NCBI GenBank assembly: GCA_033816765.1
Contig: CM066294.1
Coordinates: forward strand, 2,666,001 to 2,730,000
Length of the DNA: 64,000 nt
From: Nothopassalora personata
Lineage: Eukaryota > Ascomycota > Dothideomycetes > Mycosphaerellales > Mycosphaerellaceae
Direction: 5' to 3'
Below, piece by piece: positions 1-8,254 of the stretch. The notes below the pieces were generated by a model. The model was not told the origin of the DNA. It saw only the letters and a list, made by a program, of their open reading frames with translations, and made no database searches. The translations under genes and the position numbers were made by a program. The number at the start of each line of letters is the position of its first letter. Position 1 is the first letter of the stretch.

Positions 1-265
1 CGATCCGTAGCATGTCTTCCAGATTCGGTGCAAACATGGGCCCATGGGCAGAAGTTCAGACTTTCCAGATGGTATTGATTTTGTCAACTTGTCTATGCGG
101 CGCCGAACGCCATCGCTATGCTGTCGAATTTCAGTATGCAGCGCTTGTCGTGCATGTTCATGTAATGTGGTCTGCAGCCGCTCATCCCCAGCGCAGCCAG
201 TGCCCTAAGTTGTATGCCGTGAAGCGCTTGCGCCCTCCAGTCTCATCTATCTCGCGCATCTCCCT

Positions 266-852
266 CTACTGCTTCGCATATTTGCTTGTCCACATCTTCG
301 CCTCCTTCTCGAAGCTCTTGAAGTCGTTCTTGTACTGGTCGGCAATGGCCGTCTCGATGGCGTCGTCCGGTTGCGGCGCCGCAAGGACAGCCTTGACCAG
401 CTTCAGCACATCCGCGATCTTGTTCGGTGGCTTCCACTCTTCTGCCTTCAGCATGCCCAAGCACATCGCGCCCTTGTCGTCGTTGCTCACGTTCGGGTGG
501 TAGATCTTGGTGCGGAAGGCGACGACGGGAGGCTTGAACGGGTACTCCTTGGGCAGTGTGACTTGGATGTGGAAGCGGCCGCCCTATTGGCATGTGTCAG
601 GCAGTTCCACGAGTGAGGCGGGTAGATGCAAACGGCTTACGACGTAGACGGATTCCTTAGGGCCGTCCATGTAGACGTCCCAGATGTTCATGTCGCTCTC
701 GTTGGGCTCGATGGAGCATCCTGCGATTGGGTTGGCGGCATTCTCCTGTAGCTCCTGCAATTTGTCAGTTCTATACTCGGGCGGCGTCATAGCATGTGGC
801 ATATAGCATGTTTGAGTGACTGCACCTTCTGGAGGCGTTTGTTGGCGCTCAT
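266..852 (-). CDS. Ubiquitin-conjugating enzyme E2 (152 aa, 3 exons)
   Basis: Exons on the minus strand are 852-826, 754-641 and 583-266; the introns begin GTGCAG and GTAAGC and end in AG. The spliced product is 152 aa, normal for a single-domain class I E2. It starts MSANKRLQK and reads through the usual E2 core, with the YPFKPP turn, the HPN motif near residues 76-78 and the catalytic cysteine at about residue 88 in KGAMCLG. E2s accept ubiquitin (or a relative) from E1 as a thioester on that cysteine and pass it on with an E3, in cytosol and nucleus. Without an alignment I cannot say which E2 paralogue this is. It is transcribed divergently from the BTB gene at 1580. The first exon is only 27 nt, but it restores a good E2 N-terminus. 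Confidence 0.9.
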
Positions 853-1579
853 GCTGGCGGACGCGGCACGGTGTAGTGTAGATGGTGCTCGCGGCTATGT
901 CTATGTTATGTACAGTCGGAAGCAGTCCGAAGGAGTGTCGCGCGTGTAGTCAAGTGTCGTGTGTGAGAGAGATGGCAGAGTGCACGTTGAAACCCGAATG
1001 ACGGAGCTTAGAATTAGCTCTAAGGCAGCTATCGATAGCAGCGACCTTAATGACGAGCCGGATATTAAGCGGCAGCAAGCACGCTAATAGAACTAATAAA
1101 GGCGCGCCAAGCGGAGTGAATCAAGACTTGCATGCTTCGTACATTGATCCTATTTCACATGCTGATTCGACACTCGCACCAGGGCGAGCCATGCGTCATG
1201 TGACTCTGCGTCTGTTGCAATCTCGCATATGCTGCTACATTTAGAGTTGCCGTGGCGACGAGCTGCCCAATCGAGCCGTCCACGTGAGTTGGCGCCGCTG
1301 GGGCCTGCCGATCAAATCTGGGGCCCAGGAACAGGGACGGTAGTTGGGTAGGTACAAATATCGCGACGTGCCCGCCTTCTGTGCTTCTCTGATCGTCACC
1401 GCTGCAGTCAACACCACAAGGCCGCGTACACTTCGTCCTTCGAAGCGTCGCGACTCTTGTCCATGCAACGCGCGTCGATCCTCTAACCACCTCACCCTCA
1501 CCCTCCTACTCGAAACGCTCATTTATCGCCACCGTCCATCACTCGTTTGGGAAGCGAATCGTCGAGATAATCCTCAACC
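853..1579. other. Intergenic region between divergent E2 and BTB genes
   Basis: Both flanking genes are transcribed outward, so this 727-bp stretch must hold both promoters. The short frames in it lack recognisable motifs and look like chance ORFs. I saw no clear TATA box, repeat or RNA gene. Confidence 0.5.
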
Positions 1580-2464
1580 ATGTTCAAGCGATCCTTCGTC
1601 TCCCAGGACGACCGCGCCGGCAAGGCGAGGAAGATATCGAAGCGATCGTTCAGAGATGACGCGAAACAGAGGCTCCGCGAGCACTTGAACAACGCCAGTC
1701 CCGACACATCGCTTTCGATAAGCAGCACGTGCTCACCCAAGCTCAACTCTGCCATCGTCACGATCGCAGTTGGCCAGGACCGGCGTCTGTTTGCCGCGCA
1801 CGAGGATGTGCTATCGAGATCGCCTTGGTTCGCTGAGGCGTGTCGTGCACAATTCTTCGACTCTCCTGGCCAACGAGTCATCTCTCTACCAGACGAGGAG
1901 CCGGAGATCATGTCAGCAGTCCTCGAATACCTCTACAAGGGCGACTACTACCCGCGCCTTCTCCACGATCGCAAGCGGAACACGTGGGCGCTCGAGGATT
2001 GCAATGATCTGACAACCACCACGTCCATGTCTCCCCGCACGGATGCCGAAAAGAAATTCGGCGGCCTCCACGAGTTCGCATCAGTCTATCACCACGGCGT
2101 GGGCGACTACATCCTTCGGGATACTGTCGTCTACTGCACTGCCCTGAGACTTCAACTCCCGGAACTGCAGCGTCTTGCTCTACGCAAGCAGGGTCTGCAG
2201 TCTGGTATTGATGTGGCCACCATCCTTCGCAGTGCACGATTCGCATATGCAAACACGCCGCCCAGCGACTCGCGTCTCCGCGCCCACTACCTCGCACTCA
2301 TCATCCGCAGCCGCAAGACCTTCAAGCGTAGCGGAACGATGCAGATGGAGATGGAGAAGGGCGGCACACAAATGTTCTTTGACTTGTTCGTTGCCATGTG
2401 CAATCACATTGACGATGTCGTGGAGCTTGGGCAAGTCTCGCCTTCTCATCAATTGTGTCGCTGA
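1580..2464 (+). CDS. BTB/POZ domain protein (294 aa)
   Basis: A single open frame of 294 aa begins at an ATG (CAACCATG). A BTB/POZ fold is visible at about residues 58-130: a beta-rich start (IVTIAVGQDRRLFAAHEDV), the hallmark SPWFAEACR stretch, then SLPDEEPEIMSAVLEYLYKGDY. The rest is helical, with no Kelch or MATH domain. BTB domains dimerise or recruit Cullin-3, and this short BTB-only class is strongly expanded in Mycosphaerellaceae. Its substrate is unknown. The last ten or so residues (after VVELG) are less convincing and may reflect a missed 3' intron. Confidence 0.8.
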   Translation: MFKRSFVSQDDRAGKARKISKRSFRDDAKQRLREHLNNASPDTSLSISSTCSPKLNSAIVTIAVGQDRRLFAAHEDVLSRSPWFAEACRAQFFDSPGQRVISLPDEEPEIMSAVLEYLYKGDYYPRLLHDRKRNTWALEDCNDLTTTTSMSPRTDAEKKFGGLHEFASVYHHGVGDYILRDTVVYCTALRLQLPELQRLALRKQGLQSGIDVATILRSARFAYANTPPSDSRLRAHYLALIIRSRKTFKRSGTMQMEMEKGGTQMFFDLFVAMCNHIDDVVELGQVSPSHQLCR

Positions 2465-3541
2465 TCTTGCTGTTACTTGCCTAGATTTCGCAAGGGGACG
2501 TGGTGTTGCAGTCGGCACTATCCTGCACTGGCTGATTACCGGTCACACACTAATTCTTTCTACTAACAGTCAAGGCCAATCTCCCGCCTTCAACAAGTGA
2601 TAGCACACAGCGAACCAGATGTGCAAGTCAATGCAGCTCAAAGCAAAGCACGAAACACCGATAAAACAGTAACGGACTCACTCGCCTCAACTCCCAAACG
2701 AACAAATTGCCGGTCCGACGACTCGATCCTTTTCGAAAGATTGCAACGGGCGTTTTGGCGTCGAGCTGCTCAAAGCTCTCACCTCACACGGCGCAGGGTT
2801 CTTCGCTCCTCACCGACATCATTACAACCAAGCACATCATTAAATTGGACAATATCATCGGATAGCAGCCGGATAATTTCACGGCCGTTTGCGAGAGAAC
2901 AGGAAGAGAAACTCCTTCTGTCTGAGGGTCTTAGGCAATGCGATGTGATCAAGAAGGGACTTTCATTTGTTGTGCTGCGTCCCGTTGGTGGTCAGCGCAG
3001 CGGCTGCCTTCGCTACATCCCCGTCTCCGTTATCTTTCTTCTGTATTTCGTTTGTTTCTGGTTACTTCATTCAAAGAATGCTCACCAATACCGCCGTGAG
3101 CTCGGCTAGACCGAGCCGCGGCGAAGCGCGCTCTGGGGGCGCGGCAAAATTAGGTTGGCACGACGCTTGGTTGACGTCTTGTGGAGGGGAATGTTGGATG
3201 GTATGGTAGCGCGTAGGTAATGGATGTATGGAGACGTCGGCTGCCATTGTTTTGAGACCCTTGACTTCCTCTACGTACTGTGATGGAGAAATATTGCTGA
3301 TCAGATGCAGAGACAAACGGAACGTGCATTCACTTTCGCGATGCAGGGGCAGGGATCTTGAGCACGTGTCTCTCGCGTGAAACCTGGACCGCACTTTCCA
3401 CTCTTCGCAAACAACTATACCTCGCTCGTTGCCAGCAAACGACCTTACAACACAAGCATCACAGCCTCGATTTGAGTGCCTATCTCGAAAACATGGCAGA
3501 TTCTGTCTGCTGAAGACGGCCACCCGGCCACAGCTACCACC
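2465..3541. other. Intergenic region without a supported gene
   Basis: A plus-strand open frame at 2597-3109 (170 aa) has no recognisable domain and is Ser/Arg/Thr rich. It starts right after the BTB gene and more probably belongs to that gene's 3' UTR or is chance. Nothing else stands out. Confidence 0.4.
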
Positions 3542-4381
3542 ATGGCAGAGCTCGAGGACATGACAAGCGAAGACTTGACACTCGAAGACACAACAGTCAA
3601 AGACATGACAACACCGCCGCCGAAGGCAGTTTCTGGAAGCGCGAAATCCCGGAAATTCCGCCTGCTCGACCTGCCATCGGATGTACGTGGATGACTAGCG
3701 ACGCACCCGCACGACTCTTGAGCACTACTGGCATTGCACTTTATAGGTCCGCAATCAAATCTACGAGTGCGCGGCGAAGACTGCATTGAGATGCCAGCCA
3801 TGCTTCTCTACACTGAGAAACTCAACTCTATGCCGCCATCACCATCTCTCGAAAGAAGAATCGCTTATGCGTTGCACACGACCAGCGGCGGGGAGGTGGA
3901 TTCCACCACAGACTCGTTATGCTGTGCACCAACAGACAGATCTCTACCGCGAGGCAACCCAAATGTATTACAGCAACATGTCACTGGCTCTCAGAGTTGA
4001 TGAAATTAGAGAGACTTGCTACCCAGCTTCTCGGCTCATCAGCATCTTGAAGCATAGCCTGCAGTTTGTACAGCACATTGAGGTCGACTACGACACGCTG
4101 ACTAGCTTCCTGTTCACCATGACATGACCGCAATAGGCTTCATGCGCGACCAGCTCGAAGGAGATTCACCCGATATGGGGCGGATCGAAGTTGCGAAGCA
4201 TCGCCCACTGCTTCGCACGTACCTTTTCGCCCTCAACTTTATTACCGCGTACAACAGAGAGGCATACAGCGACCCTCTTCACTACTCCTTCACCATCATA
4301 CACTCGCCCACTCGGTGCGAGACAGGTGTCAATCTGATGTATCGTCTCGCACATCCCGGGGATCGAAGGATCATGTCCTGA
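3542..4381 (+). pseudogene. F-box/2EXR-like protein gene, frameshifted
   Basis: The start is an ATG in good context (CACCATGGCAGAG). Exon 1 (3542-3682) ends in FRLLDLPSD; an intron (GTACGT...TATAG) leads to exon 2 at 3747, which continues VRNQIYECAAK. That LLDLPxDVRNxIYE pattern is the N-terminal signature of small F-box-like (2EXR-type) proteins abundant in Dothideomycetes. The frame stops at 4127 (TGA). Plausible family sequence (a long helical tail ending LAHPGDRR) continues in another frame from 4124 to 4381, so an indel near 4125 has probably split the gene. The other reading is an intact 173-aa protein ending at 4127. Related decayed pieces lie at 5.5 and 6.5 kb. Confidence 0.5.
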
Positions 4382-4911
4382 ATATTTCCGAACCTGGAAG
4401 ACATCTTTGGCATCGGCCTGTTCGGTAGAGTGACGCTGGCTGGAAGTTGTGGTATTCTGGCGAGTGCATACCTTCCACAGTCTTCAGCCCAGCACATTTC
4501 TATTGGAGTCAACAGCTGCGGGATGGCGAGACGGCGCTACCTATCTCGACGACATTGGCATGTGTTGGGCCGTGAACCGGACGATTTGAACGCTTGTGGG
4601 GATCATCAAATTGTACCGCGCACAGCGGTTGATCATCAGGGACCAGCGGTCGCCTGACGAGCTACACAAGCTGGTGGACAATTTTAGATGCAGGCGGCTA
4701 TCGCTTGGCCCGTAGAACAACACGGACAACGGAGACATAGATGAAGTCAGCAATACGCATGCAGTTGTCTCGCAACGCCCCTATCGATGTGTCACTGAAT
4801 CGCGGTGGACTCGAGGTTTCACAACAGCAAGACACGACGAAGATCTTCTTCTCCAGCCGCCAGCGCCAACGCCAACAGAACTGATGAAAAAGAGTGCAAA
4901 AAGTGCAAGAG
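4382..4911. other. Decayed or non-coding stretch
   Basis: Short frames (for example 4430-4657) may be further remnants of the preceding F-box-like gene, since the motif LEDIFGIG near 4400 is echoed as FEDIFQ near 6985. No intact gene is visible. T-runs read on the minus strand at 4894-4903 probably terminate the tRNA-like gene to the right. Confidence 0.35.
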
Positions 4912-5040
4912 TAGAGTGGGAAGGAATCGAACCTCCATCTCTGAGTTGAATGGTACTGGCGGACCGTTGCCACCCATCGCATGTCCAAAGAGTGAAGACA
5001 GCTAGGGCCCCTCAGAATCTTGCCATTAGACGACCTCTCC
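4912..5040 (-). tRNA. tRNA-like sequence, possibly intron-bearing or degenerate
   Basis: Read on the minus strand from 5040, a 7-nt acceptor strand (GGAGAGG) is followed by a D-arm GTCT-AATGGCA-AGAT. A CTGAG/CTCAG anticodon stem encloses about 65 nt (loop plus a putative intron). A canonical T-arm follows (GGAGG TTCGATT CCTTC) and then CCACTCT, which pairs with the acceptor except for one mismatch. Two T5 runs follow within 20-30 nt, as expected for a Pol III terminator. Against a functional gene: no U33 is visible in the 5' half of the anticodon loop, so no isotype can be assigned. It is either a tRNA pseudogene or a tRNA whose intron position I have misread. Confidence 0.4.
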
Positions 5041-5487
5041 TGGTGAAAAGAAGGAAGGAGAAATTCTTGAGAAGGAAATTGGGATTTTAAGATGATGGGT
5101 GGAGCCCTTGTGACTAGCTATTGAATAGTGGGTCCGAAGTTATATGTGAGGACATATGCTTGCTTACCAGCTACCACAGTAGACTCGAGTGACTCCTTCT
5201 CGGCATGCAGAACACTCGGGTTCCTTGTGCCGAGTCTTACGCCTCGAAGCAACCGCACTGGGGCGCGAGCACGTGTGACTAATAGTCACGACTAGCGGCA
5301 AACACGCGAATGCGGTCATGCTCTGCTGTACAAGAAAAAGTCACGTCGTGGGAACAGCAACATGCACATCATTCTGCAGCACCGGCGTCAAAGACCTATA
5401 TTATTCCGCATACAAGCAACTCTTGGACAGCACCGTGAATTTGCAGATATTACCGAGTGCGCAGATTGACTCGAAGACATCGAATAA
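5041..5487. other. Intergenic region
   Basis: This lies between the tRNA-like sequence and the F-box-like gene. No supported ORF or repeat is seen; it presumably holds the promoters of both. Confidence 0.4.
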
Positions 5488-6353
5488 ATGGCGAGGGTAA
5501 AGAGGCGCAAGGTGAGCATGCGCTTCACGCCACCACAAAACATGTGCTGACACCTCATCTGCAGAGACGCGCTAGCCTAGATGCCGAGAACGTAATAATC
5601 AAGAAGCAAAGAGTCGAGAAAGCCCCAGAAGAGAAGCGCGTAGCCGCCAGTCTAGCATTACAGACCTCCGACGTCTTGCGACGCATCCTCGGCCGTCTCC
5701 CACTCCTCGACCGTCTCCGCGCCCGCCGCATCACGAAGCCCTTCCAACAAACCATCGACACTTTCTCCGACCTGCACCACAACCCCTTCGTCAAGCCTCA
5801 AGACGGACCCCGTGAACTCATCATCTGGGACACCTACGACCAACTCGGAAACATCGGCCCCTTCCTCGCCAATGGATGCATGGAAGACAAGCTGCGCAAC
5901 TATGCCATCGCCCCTGTCATCATCGTCCACCCACTCCTCGAGCGCATGGACGCCTACGTCAAGGAAAAGGCCATCCCAGGCTCTGCACTCGCTCACGAGC
6001 CTACACCGGGCAAATTCTCTTTCTACCTTCGCGTGTGTCCGGAGTGGTTTCTCGCTATGGAGCGGGATTATAAAGATAGGAGGTGGCGGGAGATGTACAT
6101 CACGCAACCGCCATGCATCGAGATGCCGGAGCTGTATCTGTACAATGATGATGGAATTACGTTGGGGATGTTGGCGGATTCGGTTACGGAGTTGCAAGCG
6201 ATGAAGCGGAAGGTTGTGGAGGAGGACGAGTCGCCGCCTTCGCCGTTCAAGATTGAGCTGATTGGGGTGAGGGATGGGTCGTTTCCGGTGAGGATGGCGA
6301 GGGGGGAGATTGAGATGGGGACGTCGTTTAGACCGGCGGTGCATGGGTTTTGA
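5488..6353 (+). CDS. F-box-like protein (270 aa, 2 exons)
   Basis: Start ATG at 5488 (MARVKRRK). A 53-nt intron (5512-5564, GTGAGC...CTGCAG) precedes exon 2 (5565-6353). The unspliced frame would begin with a poor basic stretch, and splicing removes it. After a Lys/Glu-rich linker comes an F-box-like helix set at about residues 38-80 (SDVLRRILGRLPLLDRLRAR, then ITKPFQQTID), followed by a long region typical of Mycosphaerellaceae F-box-like proteins with conserved PRELIIWD and FSFYLRVCPEW patches. Such proteins usually link substrates to an SCF ubiquitin ligase; the substrate here is unknown. GC-rich codon use matches neighbouring intact genes, and no disruption is seen. Confidence 0.65.
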
Positions 6354-6546
6354 TCGTTGAAGACTTGCTTGTGTACAGCGGGAGGAGTTCTGTATTGTGA
6401 AGCGTTTTTTTGCGTAGAAGGCGTTCGAAGCGTTTGAATCTCTGATCAGCAGCGGCACTTTCTACTCACTGATGGTACCATGATTCCCATGCTGTAACCG
6501 TTTCACATGCAGGAACGAGGGACAGGGATTACTAGCGGCTCGCTTA

Positions 6547-6822
6547 GCATGCAAGCTGCGCCGTTTGCCCTTCCCTCCTGCTCTTGCTTTCGAATGTCAC
6601 TACCGCACACTGGCCTTCCAGCCACCACTCAAGCACATATCCGGTGGTACAGACCTATGGAGGGAGCTCAGAGTCCTCTCCGGCATTACCCTGGGTGCAC
6701 TTCATGACTGGGTGATGGACTGCAAGCACGCAGACACCAAAACGTTTGCGTTCTATAGAGAATATGGACGATGCGGCGTCTGGTTTCCCGGAAGCGTCAA
6801 GCTGAGGAATCACGAGGACTGA
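6547..6822 (+). pseudogene. Fragment of an F-box-like/2EXR family gene
   Basis: The frame ending at 6822 contains a coherent stretch (HYRTLAFQPPLKHISGG ... GALHDWVMDCKHADTKTF) with the character of the C-terminal half of small fungal F-box-like proteins. It has no convincing N-terminal F-box. A short echo of the family (FEDIFQDAH) sits near 6980-7000. It is probably a truncated copy related to the genes at 3.5 and 5.5 kb. It could instead be an exon of an unrecognised gene. Confidence 0.3.
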
Positions 6823-7041
6823 TCAGACATTGCTGTATCGAGCGGCGAAGGTCGCGCATCTCGTGGTTGACCGCAGACATTTGACGACCGAGATACAGGA
6901 CACAGCCAGATAGACGGTATGTGGTGTATAGACTCAGAGCGCCGATACTAGCTAGCTTCACGCCAGCAAAAGGTAGGCAACTTCGAAGACATCTTTCAAG
7001 ATGCCCATCGACCTTAATCATAGCTCAAGCACAGCAAGCCT

Positions 7042-7717
7042 TCACGCACCCCTCGGCTCCCAACCCTTGTCCTCAATGACAGTTCCATCATCCGTAAACC
7101 CCGGCGCCACTATTAACATGGTCAGAAAACCCTCTTCCACACCTCCTCCTCACTTCTTCACCACACTTACCAGTCGTCCCAACCAGCGTCCAGCTCCCCT
7201 CACTCCTCGCCCTCTGCCACTCATCCTTCATCACCACGACCTGCGGCCTCTGCCCCTCAAACAACTCCGGCCCCAGCCAAGCTTGCCTCGTCGCACTCCC
7301 ATTATTCCACGACAATGACAACGTCAACGGCGCGCCAGCATACCAGTGCTGCACGATATTAGCATTTCCCCAACAACACTGGGCACAATTCAGCCAGACA
7401 TACCCAAACTTCCGCCGCATCAACCTTATGCCACAAACTTTCTACCACAGATCCTTCGAGGAGGTAGTAGATCGCTGTGCTGACTGAGCGGTTTCCGTAC
7501 TTGTCCGGGTCCTCGAATGTTTGGGAGAAGTACCCGCCTTCGGGGTTGGCGGTGAGGTTTAGTTTGGTCATGACTTCTTGGGCGGTGAAGGAGGCGATTG
7601 GACGAGGGTGTTGTTGTAGTGTGGAGGTTCTGCGGGACTTTCGTCGTGACAGGGTTTGGTCGTTGGGGAGGCTAGAGTACTGGCGACATAGAGCAGGAAG
7701 GGCAAGAGGGAGTACAT
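7042..7717 (-). pseudogene. Cupin_5 (DUF985) family protein, probably frameshifted
   Basis: Minus-strand pieces 7571-7404, 7348-7171 and 7109-7042 splice cleanly (GTATGT...TGCAG and GTAAGT...AATAG). They encode a DUF985/cupin_5 domain: MTKLNLTANPEGGYFSQTF, RSVSTAIYYLLEG, WHKVDAAEVWHWYAGAPL and a C-terminal VAPGFTDDG. The family is a small beta-barrel of uncertain function. Upstream, an ATG at 7717 opens a frame with a good signal peptide (MYSLLPFLLYVASTLAS) and about 30 more residues, but it joins the cupin frame only if one frame change occurs near 7590-7610; no intron there fixes it. Either a recent indel broke a secreted cupin gene, or translation starts lower down without a signal peptide. 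Confidence 0.55.
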
Positions 7718-8254
7718 CTTGGGTGCTGAAGGTTGAGGTGGTGAGGTGGTGATTTGCTTTGTGGATGAGTTGAATGGGAAAAGTGGTGGGCTGTAGTGGT
7801 GGATAGATACGTTGATGGTTTATGGAACATGGATGAGATAGCGTTCAGCCTTGCATGAGTATTGTGAGGTGTGTACAATTTGGACATATAGGTGCACATT
7901 ATGCTGAGGTCATCAAAAGAAGTTGCGGGTCAATGACGTGAAGTCGTTGCCAAGAAGAGCTCACTTGTGCAACATTGGAAGGTCCGTCCGCATATCAAAT
8001 TCCATTGTTAGAACCTTGACCCTGCAGCAACAGCTTCAAGCGAAGAAGCCTCAGAGATCCATCGACAATCGCATGCGGTAAGTTCTGGACAAATCGTCCA
8101 TACCCTAACGCCACGCTATGCATTCACAGTACCATATATCCACAGGACCGAGAAAGATGTACCACACCCTCATCGTGGTCGTCGAACGCCAACACCAATG
8201 CAATACTCATCCACCAGGATGACATCTCATAAATCAACCGCAACGCCAATCGCT
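7718..8254. other. Intergenic region
   Basis: It lies upstream of the cupin-like gene and downstream of the phosphatase gene, both on the minus strand. No ORF, repeat or RNA gene is supported. Confidence 0.4.

Noticed and set aside
2597..3109. 170-aa plus-strand ORF after the BTB gene
   Set aside because: No recognisable domain, Ser/Arg-rich, and adjacent to the BTB stop; probably UTR or chance.
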